Assembly: GCA_011391835.1 (NCBI GenBank)
Contig: JAABPS010000130.1
Coordinates: 1-7,736, forward strand
Direction: 5' to 3'
DNA from: Desulfobacteraceae bacterium
Lineage (GTDB): Bacteria; Desulfobacterota; Desulfobacteria; Desulfobacterales; JAABPS01
DNA length: 7,736 nucleotides
This document shows, in pieces, positions 1 through 5,969 of this stretch; the first letter of the stretch is position 1; every line of letters starts with the position of its first letter. Both the position numbers and the translations under genes were made by a program. Below the pieces are notes generated by a model that was not told the origin of the DNA, made no database searches, and saw only the letters and a program-made list of their open reading frames with translations.

Positions 1-397
1 GATCCAATATCGTTTCTGTCTTTTCACCATCCGTTTCCGATATATGGGTCAGAGCCGCTTCAACAAGACACTCTGTTTCCGGACGCGGGATCAGAACATC
101 GGGCGTCACCTTAAGATCCATGGACCAGAACTCCTTACGGCCCAGTATATAGGCCACCGGTTCTCGGAGAGCTCTTCTTTTGATCAGCGTTTTAAATGAA
201 TCCAATTCGCTGGGCGTCAGCGGACGATCATACTGTACATACAGATCGACCCGGGTAATTTTTAACACATCAGCAAGAAGTATTTCGGCAGTCGCCCGCG
301 GGCTGTCAATATCACGGGATGTAAAATAGGAGGTGGTCCATTTGATAAGTTCAAGGATCGTCCAGTTGGGATTACCGGACGTTAACGGATTCTGCAT
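1..397 (-). CDS. prmC: Release factor glutamine methyltransferase PrmC (HemK), N-terminal 132 codons, cut by window edge
   Basis: PrmC uses S-adenosylmethionine to methylate the glutamine of the GGQ motif in RF1 and RF2, which raises peptide release. My translation of the minus strand from an ATG at 397-395 stays open for 132 codons to the edge. Residues 1-80 form the helical N-terminal release-factor-binding domain (EILLAD at 38-43). The family signatures EPVAYILGRKEFW (79-91) and LIPRPETE (102-109) follow. The reading stops at ETILD (128-132), exactly where the SAM-binding glycine motif should begin, so the catalytic NPPY motif lies outside the window. The start overlaps the last 26 bases of prfA in another frame, and only a weak AGG lies nine bases upstream, which suggests translational coupling to prfA. 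The substrate RF1 is encoded directly upstream. Family assignment is secure; the exact start is slightly less so. Confidence 0.93.
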   Translation of the reverse strand, partial: MQNPLTSGNPNWTILELIKWTTSYFTSRDIDSPRATAEILLADVLKITRVDLYVQYDRPLTPSELDSFKTLIKRRALREPVAYILGRKEFWSMDLKVTPDVLIPRPETECLVEAALTHISETDGEKTETILD

Positions 398-1451
398 TCT
401 GCAATGCCTGTGCCTGGTAATATGTTATCAACTCATCGATGATGCCATCGATATTCCCTTTTAATATATCTTCGAGTTTGTACAATGTAAGGCCGATGCG
501 GTGATCCGTCACTCTTCCCTGAGGAAAGTTATAGGTTCTAATCCTGCCGCTTCTATCTCCGCTGCCTATCTGGCTTTTTCGCTCTTCTGACCTTTTCTCA
601 TTCTGCTCCGCAATCATTTTATCAAGCAGCCGTGCACGAAGCACTTTCATCGCCTTGTTCTTGTTTTTCAATTGAGATTTTTCGTCTTGGCAGGTCACCA
701 CCAAACCCGTTGGCAAATGGGTTAAACGAACAGCGGAATCGGTTGTGTTCACACTTTGTCCGCCGGGGCCTGTTGACCGGTACACATCAACCTTGATCTC
801 ATTTGGATCAATATGCAGCTCTACTTCATCGGCTTCCGGCAATACAGCGACAGTGACAGCGGATGTGTGAATTCTTCCCTGTGCTTCTGTTGTCGGTACA
901 CGCTGTACCCGATGTGTGCCGCTTTCAAATTTAAAACGGCTGTACGCACCTTTTCCGTGAATCAAGGCAATAATCTCTTTCAAACCACCCACCCCGGTTG
1001 CGTGATGGCTGAGAATTTCAACTTTCCAGCTTCTATCCTCCGCATACCTGCTGTACATCCGAAAAAGGTCACTGGCAAACAGAGCCGCTTCCTCACCGCC
1101 TGTCCCTGCTCGTATTTCAACAATAACATTCTTATCATCATTGGGGTCTTTTGGGGAGAGCAATGTTTTGAGTTCTTCTTCAAGGCTTTCCTTTTTTGCA
1201 GTAAGCGCTTCGATCTCTCGCTTTGCCAGTTCCTTGATGTCCGGCTCACTATCCTCCAGCAGTTCAAAGCTGCCATTCAGATCTTTTGTTGTCTGTTTAT
1301 ATTTTCTGAACGCTGCCACAACTTCATCAAGATCGGCATGCTCCCGCGTATATTTCTGGTATGCCTCGCGGTCATTGACAACCGCGGGATCGCTTAAAAC
1401 CTTCTCGATTTCTAAAAAACGCTCTTCTACACCTTCAAGCTTATCAAACAT
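372..1451 (-). CDS. prfA: Peptide chain release factor 1 (RF1)
   Basis: RF1 recognises UAA and UAG in the ribosomal A site and triggers hydrolysis of peptidyl-tRNA. The 359-residue protein has normal family length. It has a charged helical N-terminal domain (1-100), the PCRF signature AGTGGEEAAL (115-124), and the tripeptide anticodon P-T-T at 186-188. That P-x-T form marks RF1; RF2 has S-P-F. The catalytic GGQ is at 230-232 within STGPGGQSVNTTDSAVR. The C-terminal part ends with the usual YNFPQGRVTDHRIG segment (307-320). A weak AGG about 11 bases upstream is the only visible ribosome site. It lies 132 bases after rpmE and overlaps prmC, so it probably sits in the rho-rpmE-prfA-prmC operon. 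I see no damage or unusual residue. Confidence 0.97.
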   Translation of the reverse strand: MFDKLEGVEERFLEIEKVLSDPAVVNDREAYQKYTREHADLDEVVAAFRKYKQTTKDLNGSFELLEDSEPDIKELAKREIEALTAKKESLEEELKTLLSPKDPNDDKNVIVEIRAGTGGEEAALFASDLFRMYSRYAEDRSWKVEILSHHATGVGGLKEIIALIHGKGAYSRFKFESGTHRVQRVPTTEAQGRIHTSAVTVAVLPEADEVELHIDPNEIKVDVYRSTGPGGQSVNTTDSAVRLTHLPTGLVVTCQDEKSQLKNKNKAMKVLRARLLDKMIAEQNEKRSEERKSQIGSGDRSGRIRTYNFPQGRVTDHRIGLTLYKLEDILKGNIDGIIDELITYYQAQALQNAESVNVR

Positions 1452-1583
1452 TGTTCGTATTAACCTGTTAGTTTCCTGGGAGAACTCCGGTGAGGGAAGT
1501 GTTCATGCAGGCAGATATGATAAAAGGATTTCAGTGCTTGGGTCTTATGTTCAACAAAAAATTCAACGAAAGACCAGCGGGTT
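1452..1583 (-). other. rpmE-prfA intergenic spacer, no gene or clear terminator
   Basis: This 132-base gap separates the rpmE stop from the prfA start. I find no stem followed by a T-run on the minus strand and no convincing small ORF. The only repeat is a short TTCAAC direct repeat (1550-1555 and 1562-1567 on the plus strand). Read-through from rpmE into prfA is therefore plausible. A promoter here cannot be excluded. Confidence 0.5.
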
Positions 1584-1805
1584 TTATTTATTATTTTTTT
1601 CTTTATCAAATTTTTCATATTTCTTGCGGAAACGGTCAATTCTTCCAGCCGTATCAACAAGTTTTTGTTTGCCTGTATAAAAAGGATGGCAATTGGAACA
1701 GATTTCCACACGGATATCTTTCTTTGTGGATCCCACTTCTATAATATTTCCGCACGCACACTTAATCGATGTGTCAGCATAATCAGGATGAATGTCACTT
1801 TTCAT
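1584..1805 (-). CDS. rpmE: 50S ribosomal protein L31, zinc-binding (C+) type
   Basis: L31 bridges the large subunit central protuberance to the small subunit head. The 73-residue protein opens with MKSDIHPDY, as in the family. It carries four cysteines at 16, 18, 36 and 39 (CAC and CSNC), the zinc-ribbon of the C+ form, followed by the conserved HPFYTGKQK (40-48). The lysine-rich tail is slightly long but normal. A strong Shine-Dalgarno run AGGGGG (plus-strand 1817-1822) sits 11 bases before the ATG, fitting high expression. It lies 25 bases after rho on the same strand, an arrangement common in many bacteria. In general, C+ L31 stores zinc, and a zinc-free paralogue can replace it under zinc starvation; no paralogue is visible here. 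Confidence 0.97.
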   Translation of the reverse strand: MKSDIHPDYADTSIKCACGNIIEVGSTKKDIRVEICSNCHPFYTGKQKLVDTAGRIDRFRKKYEKFDKEKNNK

Positions 1806-1830
1806 TGTAATTTCAACCCCCTATTCAATT

Positions 1831-3078
1831 TTATGTATTCATGGATTTTAAAAAGGCTTCATTATTCTTTGTTCCGCTCATTTTTTCAAGCAAAAATTCC
1901 AAACTGTCAACAGTATTTAATGAAGAAAGCAGTTTTCGTAATATCCAGACCCGGTTCAACACCTTTTCAGGAAGCAATAGCTCTTCTTTTCGGGTGCCCG
2001 ATTTCTTGATATCAATGGCCGGAAATACGCGTTTATCCGAGAGCTTGCGGTCAAGCTGTATCTCCATATTGCCAGTGCCTTTGAATTCTTCAAAAATAAC
2101 TTCATCCATACGGCTGCCGGTATCAACGAGGGCCGTTGCAATGATGGTAAGGCTTCCTCCCTCTTCAATGTTTCTGGCTGCGCCAAAAAACCGTTTAGGC
2201 CGCTGCAGCGCATTTGAGTCCACCCCTCCGGAAAGAATTTTCCCGCTGGATGGCATCACGGAGTTATGCGCCCGGGCCAGCCGTGTAATGCTGTCTAAAA
2301 GAATGAGAACATCTTTTTTATGCTCCACCAGCCGTTTGGCTTTTTCAATAACCATCTCCGCTACCTGAACGTGTCTTTCTGCGGGTTCATCAAATGTTGA
2401 ACTGATAACCTCTGCATTAACAGATCGCTGCATATCCGTCACTTCTTCGGGTCGTTCATCAATCAGTAAAACAAAGGGAACCACATCTTTATGGCTGGAA
2501 ATGATACTGTTGGCAATGTTTTGCAGCAACATTGTCTTTCCGGACCGGGGCGGTGAAACAATCAGGCCTCGTTGACCAAACCCAATGGGAATCATGAGAT
2601 CCATAATCCGGGTGGAGTAATTATCAGAGGCATTTTCAAGATTGACTTTTCTGTCAGGATGAAGCGGTGTCAAATTGTCAAAGAGTATTTTATCTCTGGC
2701 CACTTCCGGGTCCTCAAAATTCACTGCCTCCACTTTGAGCAGTGCAAAATACCGCTCCGACTCCTTGGGCTGACGTATCTGGCCGGATACAGTATCACCG
2801 GTTCTTAAGTTAAATCGCCGTATCTGGGAAGGGGATACATAAATATCGTCCGGACCCGGCAGATAATTATAATCGGGTGAGCGTAAAAACCCAAAGCCAT
2901 CCGGCAGTATTTCCAAAGTCCCTTCTCCGTAAATAAGCCCATTTTTTTCAATCTGCGATTGAAGCAGAGCAAAAATAAGCTCCTGCTTTCTCATTCCGGC
3001 TGCCCCATCTATATTAAAATCCTTTGCCATGTGGGCCAGCTCACTGATTTTTTTCTCTTTAAGTTCAGCAACGTTCAT
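1831..3078 (-). CDS. rho: Transcription termination factor Rho
   Basis: Rho is a hexameric RNA-dependent ATPase that loads on C-rich, G-poor RNA and dissociates RNA polymerase. The 415-residue protein is close to the E. coli length, with no large N-terminal insertion. A Rho_N helical region (about 1-45) is followed by the cold-shock-like primary RNA-binding domain with its RNP1-like DGFGFLR (60-66). The ATPase core has Walker A PPRSGKT (176-182), DERPEE with the catalytic glutamate region (207-212), and Walker B LILLDSITRLARA (258-270). The Q-loop region LSGGVDSNALQRPKRFFGAAR spans about 282-302, and the arginine-rich QLDRKLSDKRVFPAID spans 341-356. A Shine-Dalgarno AGAGGT (plus-strand 3086-3091) lies about eight bases before the ATG. 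Walker A reads RS where E. coli has KA, a mild change. The long leader suggests autogenous control. Rho is first gene of the cluster. Confidence 0.98.
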   Translation of the reverse strand: MNVAELKEKKISELAHMAKDFNIDGAAGMRKQELIFALLQSQIEKNGLIYGEGTLEILPDGFGFLRSPDYNYLPGPDDIYVSPSQIRRFNLRTGDTVSGQIRQPKESERYFALLKVEAVNFEDPEVARDKILFDNLTPLHPDRKVNLENASDNYSTRIMDLMIPIGFGQRGLIVSPPRSGKTMLLQNIANSIISSHKDVVPFVLLIDERPEEVTDMQRSVNAEVISSTFDEPAERHVQVAEMVIEKAKRLVEHKKDVLILLDSITRLARAHNSVMPSSGKILSGGVDSNALQRPKRFFGAARNIEEGGSLTIIATALVDTGSRMDEVIFEEFKGTGNMEIQLDRKLSDKRVFPAIDIKKSGTRKEELLLPEKVLNRVWILRKLLSSLNTVDSLEFLLEKMSGTKNNEAFLKSMNT

Positions 3079-3407
3079 TCAATTTACCTCTTTATCTGTT
3101 AATATTTTTTTCTTGTTTGCCTTTAGTTCACTCGTTGTGATTCAACATGCAGTTCACATCGGATAATGCAAAGATCTTACACATGGAAATAGTTTGATAA
3201 ACCACCGATACGGAAATAAACAAATTCGCAAATTTGAATACACTACGAAATTTCAGTTAATACCTTAGTAAAGAATCCTTATTCAGAAGAGTGTTAAACT
3301 GGATCAGTGCTTGCTGTTAAGGAAAATATGAAAGCGTAGTGATTAATATTTGAAGAACTAATTAAGGTATTCTCTCTCCAATTGGTGGGCTAAATCCCTT
3401 TTTTATG
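3079..3407 (-). promoter_or_regulatory. Long rho 5' leader with rut-like C-over-G segment (predicted)
   Basis: About 329 bases separate the predicted rho transcription start from the rho ATG, with no gene recognised. In the minus-strand RNA, the 80 bases covering 3360-3281 hold 19 C and only 7 G by my count, a bias typical of Rho-utilisation sites. Two 9-base arms (plus-strand 3259-3267 and 3363-3371) are perfectly complementary and would enclose that segment. A smaller inverted repeat lies at 3221-3236. In E. coli, rho is autoregulated by Rho-dependent attenuation in its leader, so a similar role is inferred here, not shown. The region is A+T-rich, which makes short stems likely by chance. 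Confidence 0.45.
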
Positions 3408-3413
3408 ATCTGC

Positions 3414-3442
3414 AAAATAAACCATACCTATATAGATGTCAA
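3414..3442 (-). promoter_or_regulatory. Candidate sigma70-type promoter for rho
   Basis: Read on the minus strand, a perfect -35 hexamer TTGACA (3442-3437) is followed by a 17-base spacer and a -10 TATTTT (3419-3414, four of six matches). Transcription would start near 3407 and run into rho. This is the best promoter I see in the 527-base gap on that strand. Nearer weak promoters cannot be excluded. Confidence 0.6.
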
Positions 3443-3538
3443 GCCCTTTCACGATATTTTGCTCAATTTTTGCTTTTCCTAAAAATATCCGGCCTGTTCA
3501 GCCAATTATTTCATTTAAAAGGATATTTGCAATCTATA

Positions 3539-3544
3539 TATAAT
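3539..3544 (+). promoter_or_regulatory. Candidate -10 box for cca
   Basis: A perfect TATAAT at 3539-3544, within TATATATAAT, lies 61 bases before the cca ATG. No good -35 hexamer stands at 16-18 bases upstream; TTTAAA at 3514-3519 with a 19-base spacer is the nearest. The gap is A+T-rich, so a chance match is possible. Confidence 0.35.
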
Positions 3545-3605
3545 CCTGTAAAAATATGATAGTATTATCTTCAACACATTTTAAAACCATAAACACTATT
3601 AGCGT

Positions 3606-4988
3606 ATGATTCAACCAATTCCAACTATTTTTCCAAAAATAAAGGATGCCTACATCGTGGGAGGGTCTGTACGAGATCTTATCCTCGGTCAATCTCCCAC
3701 GGACTATGACATCGCGGTCTTTTCGGACCCGGGAAAATACGCGGAAATGATTGCGGCCAATCATAAAGGCCGCATTGTTAAAATCGGAAAACCGGGGAAA
3801 ATGATTACCCGCGTTATTTTAAACGACCTTACAGCGGACATCGTTTCCGGGGCAGGATCAACTATCAAGGACGATCTGAAAAAAAGGGACTTTACGATTA
3901 ATGCCATGGCCGTTGACTTATCCACCGGAGAAGTCATTGATTGTGTAGGGGGGTTGAACGACCTCAACGATAGAACCATCCGAATGGTTTCAGCAGACGC
4001 GTTTATTGAGGATCCTGTACGCATGGTCAGGGCGTTTCGGTTTGGCGCATCCCTTGGTTTTGAGATCGAACTTCTGACTGCTTCCGCTATTAAAAATAAT
4101 GCAAACCGTATCCAATGCACAGCCGGAGAACGGATACGGGTTGAACTCTTAAAACTATTAATTACATCAAACGCATTCTCATTTATTTCAAAAATGGCCG
4201 AGTTCCAGATCCTTTTCGAAATCATCCCGGAACTTATGGCATTAAAGCAATGCCTTCAAAACAGGTATCATCACTATGACGTTTTTGACCATACCATGAA
4301 AGCATTACAGTGTCTTGAATTACTGCTTGACGAAAACAGCGGGTTCATAACCGAACACCGCCATATTCTCCATCCATTTATACATACGGAGAAAAGCGCA
4401 CTTCTCAAATTTGCAATCCTGCTTCACGATATTGGCAAACCAGCCGCCAAAACCAGAGACGAAAAATCGACAATTAAATTTCACGGCCATGAATCCATCA
4501 GCGCTGACATGGCAGCAGCCATCTGCCGTCGGCTTCGATTCTCAGTTCAGGAAACTGAGTACGTAAAATTCATTATCAAAAATCACCTGCGGCCTCTCTC
4601 CCTCTATATTTCTCATCAGAATAACAAGTTGAAACAAAAACAAATTAACCGTTTTTTCATGAAATGCAGAGATAACTCCCTTGATATTTTACTGCATGCC
4701 ATCGCAGATTTTAAGGGAAAAGAGAAAGAAGATAGTGAAGGGGGCAGACTATTTGAAACCTTTGCCATTAACATCATTCGATCTTATTTTATTGATTTCA
4801 AACCAAAAAGCCAGGAATCGCCCCTCATGACCGGTGATGACCTCATTGCTGGACTTGGCCTGACCCCTTCACCTGTATTTAAAATAATCCTAAATAAGGT
4901 GGAAGAGGCGAGAATATCTAATGAAATTAAAACCAAAGAAGAGGCATTCATTCTCGCAAAAACTATGCTAAAAAAGGACACTGAATGA
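3606..4988 (+). CDS. cca: tRNA nucleotidyltransferase / poly(A) polymerase family protein with HD domain
   Basis: Class II nucleotidyltransferases of this type add or repair the 3' CCA of tRNA, or add A tails to RNA. The 460-residue protein shows the polymerase-beta head: GGSVRDLILG (19-28), the metal-binding D-Y-D (33-35), RDFTINAMAVD (94-104), and EDPVRMVRAFRFGASLGFEIE (135-155). A neck region with GERIRVELLKLL (174-185) follows. Next comes an HD phosphohydrolase-like domain with YHHYDVFDHT (221-230), HDIGKP (274-279) and FHGHE (292-296). The C-terminal GDDLIAGLGLTPSPVFKIIL (410-429) is typical of the family. An in-frame TAG at 3600-3602 makes this ATG the first possible start, though no clear Shine-Dalgarno precedes it. 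CCA-adding, CC-adding, A-adding and PcnB-like enzymes share these motifs, and bacteria of this group may split the activity between two genes, so the exact specificity is open. It is divergent from rho. Confidence 0.88.
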   Translation: MIQPIPTIFPKIKDAYIVGGSVRDLILGQSPTDYDIAVFSDPGKYAEMIAANHKGRIVKIGKPGKMITRVILNDLTADIVSGAGSTIKDDLKKRDFTINAMAVDLSTGEVIDCVGGLNDLNDRTIRMVSADAFIEDPVRMVRAFRFGASLGFEIELLTASAIKNNANRIQCTAGERIRVELLKLLITSNAFSFISKMAEFQILFEIIPELMALKQCLQNRYHHYDVFDHTMKALQCLELLLDENSGFITEHRHILHPFIHTEKSALLKFAILLHDIGKPAAKTRDEKSTIKFHGHESISADMAAAICRRLRFSVQETEYVKFIIKNHLRPLSLYISHQNNKLKQKQINRFFMKCRDNSLDILLHAIADFKGKEKEDSEGGRLFETFAINIIRSYFIDFKPKSQESPLMTGDDLIAGLGLTPSPVFKIILNKVEEARISNEIKTKEEAFILAKTMLKKDTE

Positions 4989-5054
4989 AATTACAATAGC
5001 AAGGGTTCAGCGAAATGCAGGCACTATACTTTTCCATAAAGCCATCAACAACTC

Positions 5055-5081
5055 TTGACAATGTGCTATCATTTATATAGT
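5055..5081 (+). promoter_or_regulatory. Candidate sigma70-type promoter for adk
   Basis: A perfect -35 TTGACA is at 5055-5060. Two overlapping -10 choices follow: TATAGT at 5076-5081 (five of six matches, 15-base spacer) or TAGTAA at 5078-5083 (weaker box, 17-base spacer). Transcription would start near 5089, about 85 bases before the adk ATG. Confidence 0.6.
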
Positions 5082-5160
5082 AATGCCGAAAAATAACATA
5101 ACCTGGATGGACGGATAGCATTCATCCTGAAAACGACACACAATAAATCTATTCCATAGA

Positions 5161-5165
5161 AAGGA
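5161..5165 (+). promoter_or_regulatory. Shine-Dalgarno site that decides the adk start
   Basis: AAGGA at 5161-5165 lies eight bases before ATG 5174, an ideal distance, but only two bases before the in-frame GTG at 5168. The ATG is therefore the likely initiation codon. Confidence 0.75.
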
Positions 5166-5173
5166 ACGTGAAA

Positions 5174-5848
5174 ATGAATATTCTATTTTTTGGGCCAAAC
5201 GGCAGCGGCAAGGGGACGCAGGGTGCAATTTTAAAAGAAAAATATAAAACGCCTCATGTTGAATCTGGCGCTATTTTTAGGGATAATATTTCTAAAGGAA
5301 CCGAACTCGGAACCAAGGCAAAGGAATATATCAACAAAGGCGATCTGGTGCCCGATGAAATTACGATCCCCATGATTTTGGACAGGTTAAAACAGTCTGA
5401 CTGCAAAAAAGGCTGGCTGCTCGACGGGTTTCCCAGGAATAAAAATCAGGCAATCAAGCTGGATGAATCCCTGAAAAAAGCCAATATGGGTCTTGATATT
5501 GTTGTTGAAATTATCCTTGACCGTGAAATCGCCAAAAAACGAATCATGGGGCGGCGTCTCTGTGTTAATGACAACAATCACCCGAACAATATTTATATTG
5601 ACGCCATTAAACCGGATGGAGATAAATGCCGTGTATGCGGCGGAGAGCTGAAAACAAGATCCGATGATCAGGATGAAGATGCCATTAACAAGCGCCATGA
5701 TATTTATTATGACTCGGACTCAGGAACCCTTGCATCCGCTTACTACTTCAAGAATCTTGCAAAAAAAGAAGGAAAAATTAAATACATTACGCTGGATGGC
5801 ACGCCGAGTGTAAAAAAAGTAACCGATGAGCTGATTTCAAAGCTTTAA
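5174..5848 (+). CDS. adk: Adenylate kinase, metal-binding LID type
   Basis: Adenylate kinase interconverts ATP + AMP and two ADP in the cytoplasm. The 224-residue protein has the P-loop GPNGSGKGTQG (7-17), an AMP-binding segment HVESGAIFRDNI (28-39), DGFPRN (84-89) and GRRLC (126-130). A long LID follows, ending with RSDDQDEDAINKRHDIYY (162-179). The LID carries C130, H136, C152 and C155, that is Cys-x5-His-x15-Cys-x2-Cys. I recall this arrangement from the Desulfovibrio gigas enzyme, which binds zinc, cobalt or iron; the common Gram-positive form has four cysteines or three plus Asp. The usual S-T-G-D of the AMP site reads E-S-G-A here, with the following Arg36 kept. Start chosen at ATG 5174 by Shine-Dalgarno spacing; a GTG six bases upstream would add two residues. 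Preceded by its own promoter and followed by rpsU. Confidence 0.95.
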   Translation: MNILFFGPNGSGKGTQGAILKEKYKTPHVESGAIFRDNISKGTELGTKAKEYINKGDLVPDEITIPMILDRLKQSDCKKGWLLDGFPRNKNQAIKLDESLKKANMGLDIVVEIILDREIAKKRIMGRRLCVNDNNHPNNIYIDAIKPDGDKCRVCGGELKTRSDDQDEDAINKRHDIYYDSDSGTLASAYYFKNLAKKEGKIKYITLDGTPSVKKVTDELISKL

Positions 5849-5850
5849 AA

Positions 5851-5910
5851 AACAGGTGAATATTTTCGCTTGCCAATACAGCAAACATCATTTATATTAC
5901 TTTACCTGTT
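5851..5910 (+). repeat. Inverted repeat between adk and rpsU
   Basis: Ten-base arms at 5851-5860 (AACAGGTGAA) and 5901-5910 (TTTACCTGTT) pair with one G-U wobble across a 40-base loop. No T-run follows, so it is not a classic intrinsic terminator. It starts three bases after the adk stop and could protect that mRNA end. The rpsU promoter lies in its loop, so any fold involves only transcripts coming from adk. Confidence 0.4.
5870..5898 (+). promoter_or_regulatory. Candidate sigma70-type promoter for rpsU
   Basis: TTGCCA (5870-5875, five of six) is followed by a 17-base spacer and TATATT (5893-5898, five of six). Transcription would start near 5905 and give a leader of about 65 bases. The leader contains a small hairpin pairing CCATC (5927-5931) with GATGG (5937-5941). 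Confidence 0.6.
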
Positions 5911-5955
5911 CATAGATAAAAAATAACCATCAGATAGATGGCGTTGATGGAACAA

Positions 5956-5961
5956 AGGGGG
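5956..5961 (+). promoter_or_regulatory. Strong Shine-Dalgarno site supporting the rpsU TTG start
   Basis: AGGGGG at 5956-5961 lies eight bases before TTG 5970. No in-frame ATG exists in the bases just upstream; an ATG at 5947 is in another frame. This strongly supports initiation at TTG. Confidence 0.8.
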
Positions 5962-5969
5962 CGAGAGAT

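Larger units (their letters stand above)
4989..5173 (+). other. cca-adk intergenic region: adk promoter and leader, no terminator seen
   Basis: This 185-base gap holds the adk promoter and a leader of about 85 bases. The leader has a weak hairpin pairing GGATG (5105-5109) with CATCC (5122-5126). I see no intrinsic terminator for cca. A 21-codon ORF at 5015-5080 overlaps the promoter and is probably fortuitous. Confidence 0.5.

Noticed and set aside
813..1397. 194-codon plus-strand ORF opposite prfA
   Set aside because: It is antisense to a fully motif-supported RF1 and its translation has no recognisable domain.
1550..1567. TTCAAC direct repeat separated by six A
   Set aside because: Two short copies in A+T-rich spacer; no array, no target duplication and no partner elsewhere.
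1141..1680. 179-codon plus-strand ORF across the prfA start and rpmE
   Set aside because: Serine-rich, low-information translation typical of an antisense shadow; it spans two real genes.
1460..1711. 83-codon minus-strand ORF in the rpmE-prfA gap
   Set aside because: It overlaps most of rpmE in another frame, has no good ribosome site and resembles no family I know.
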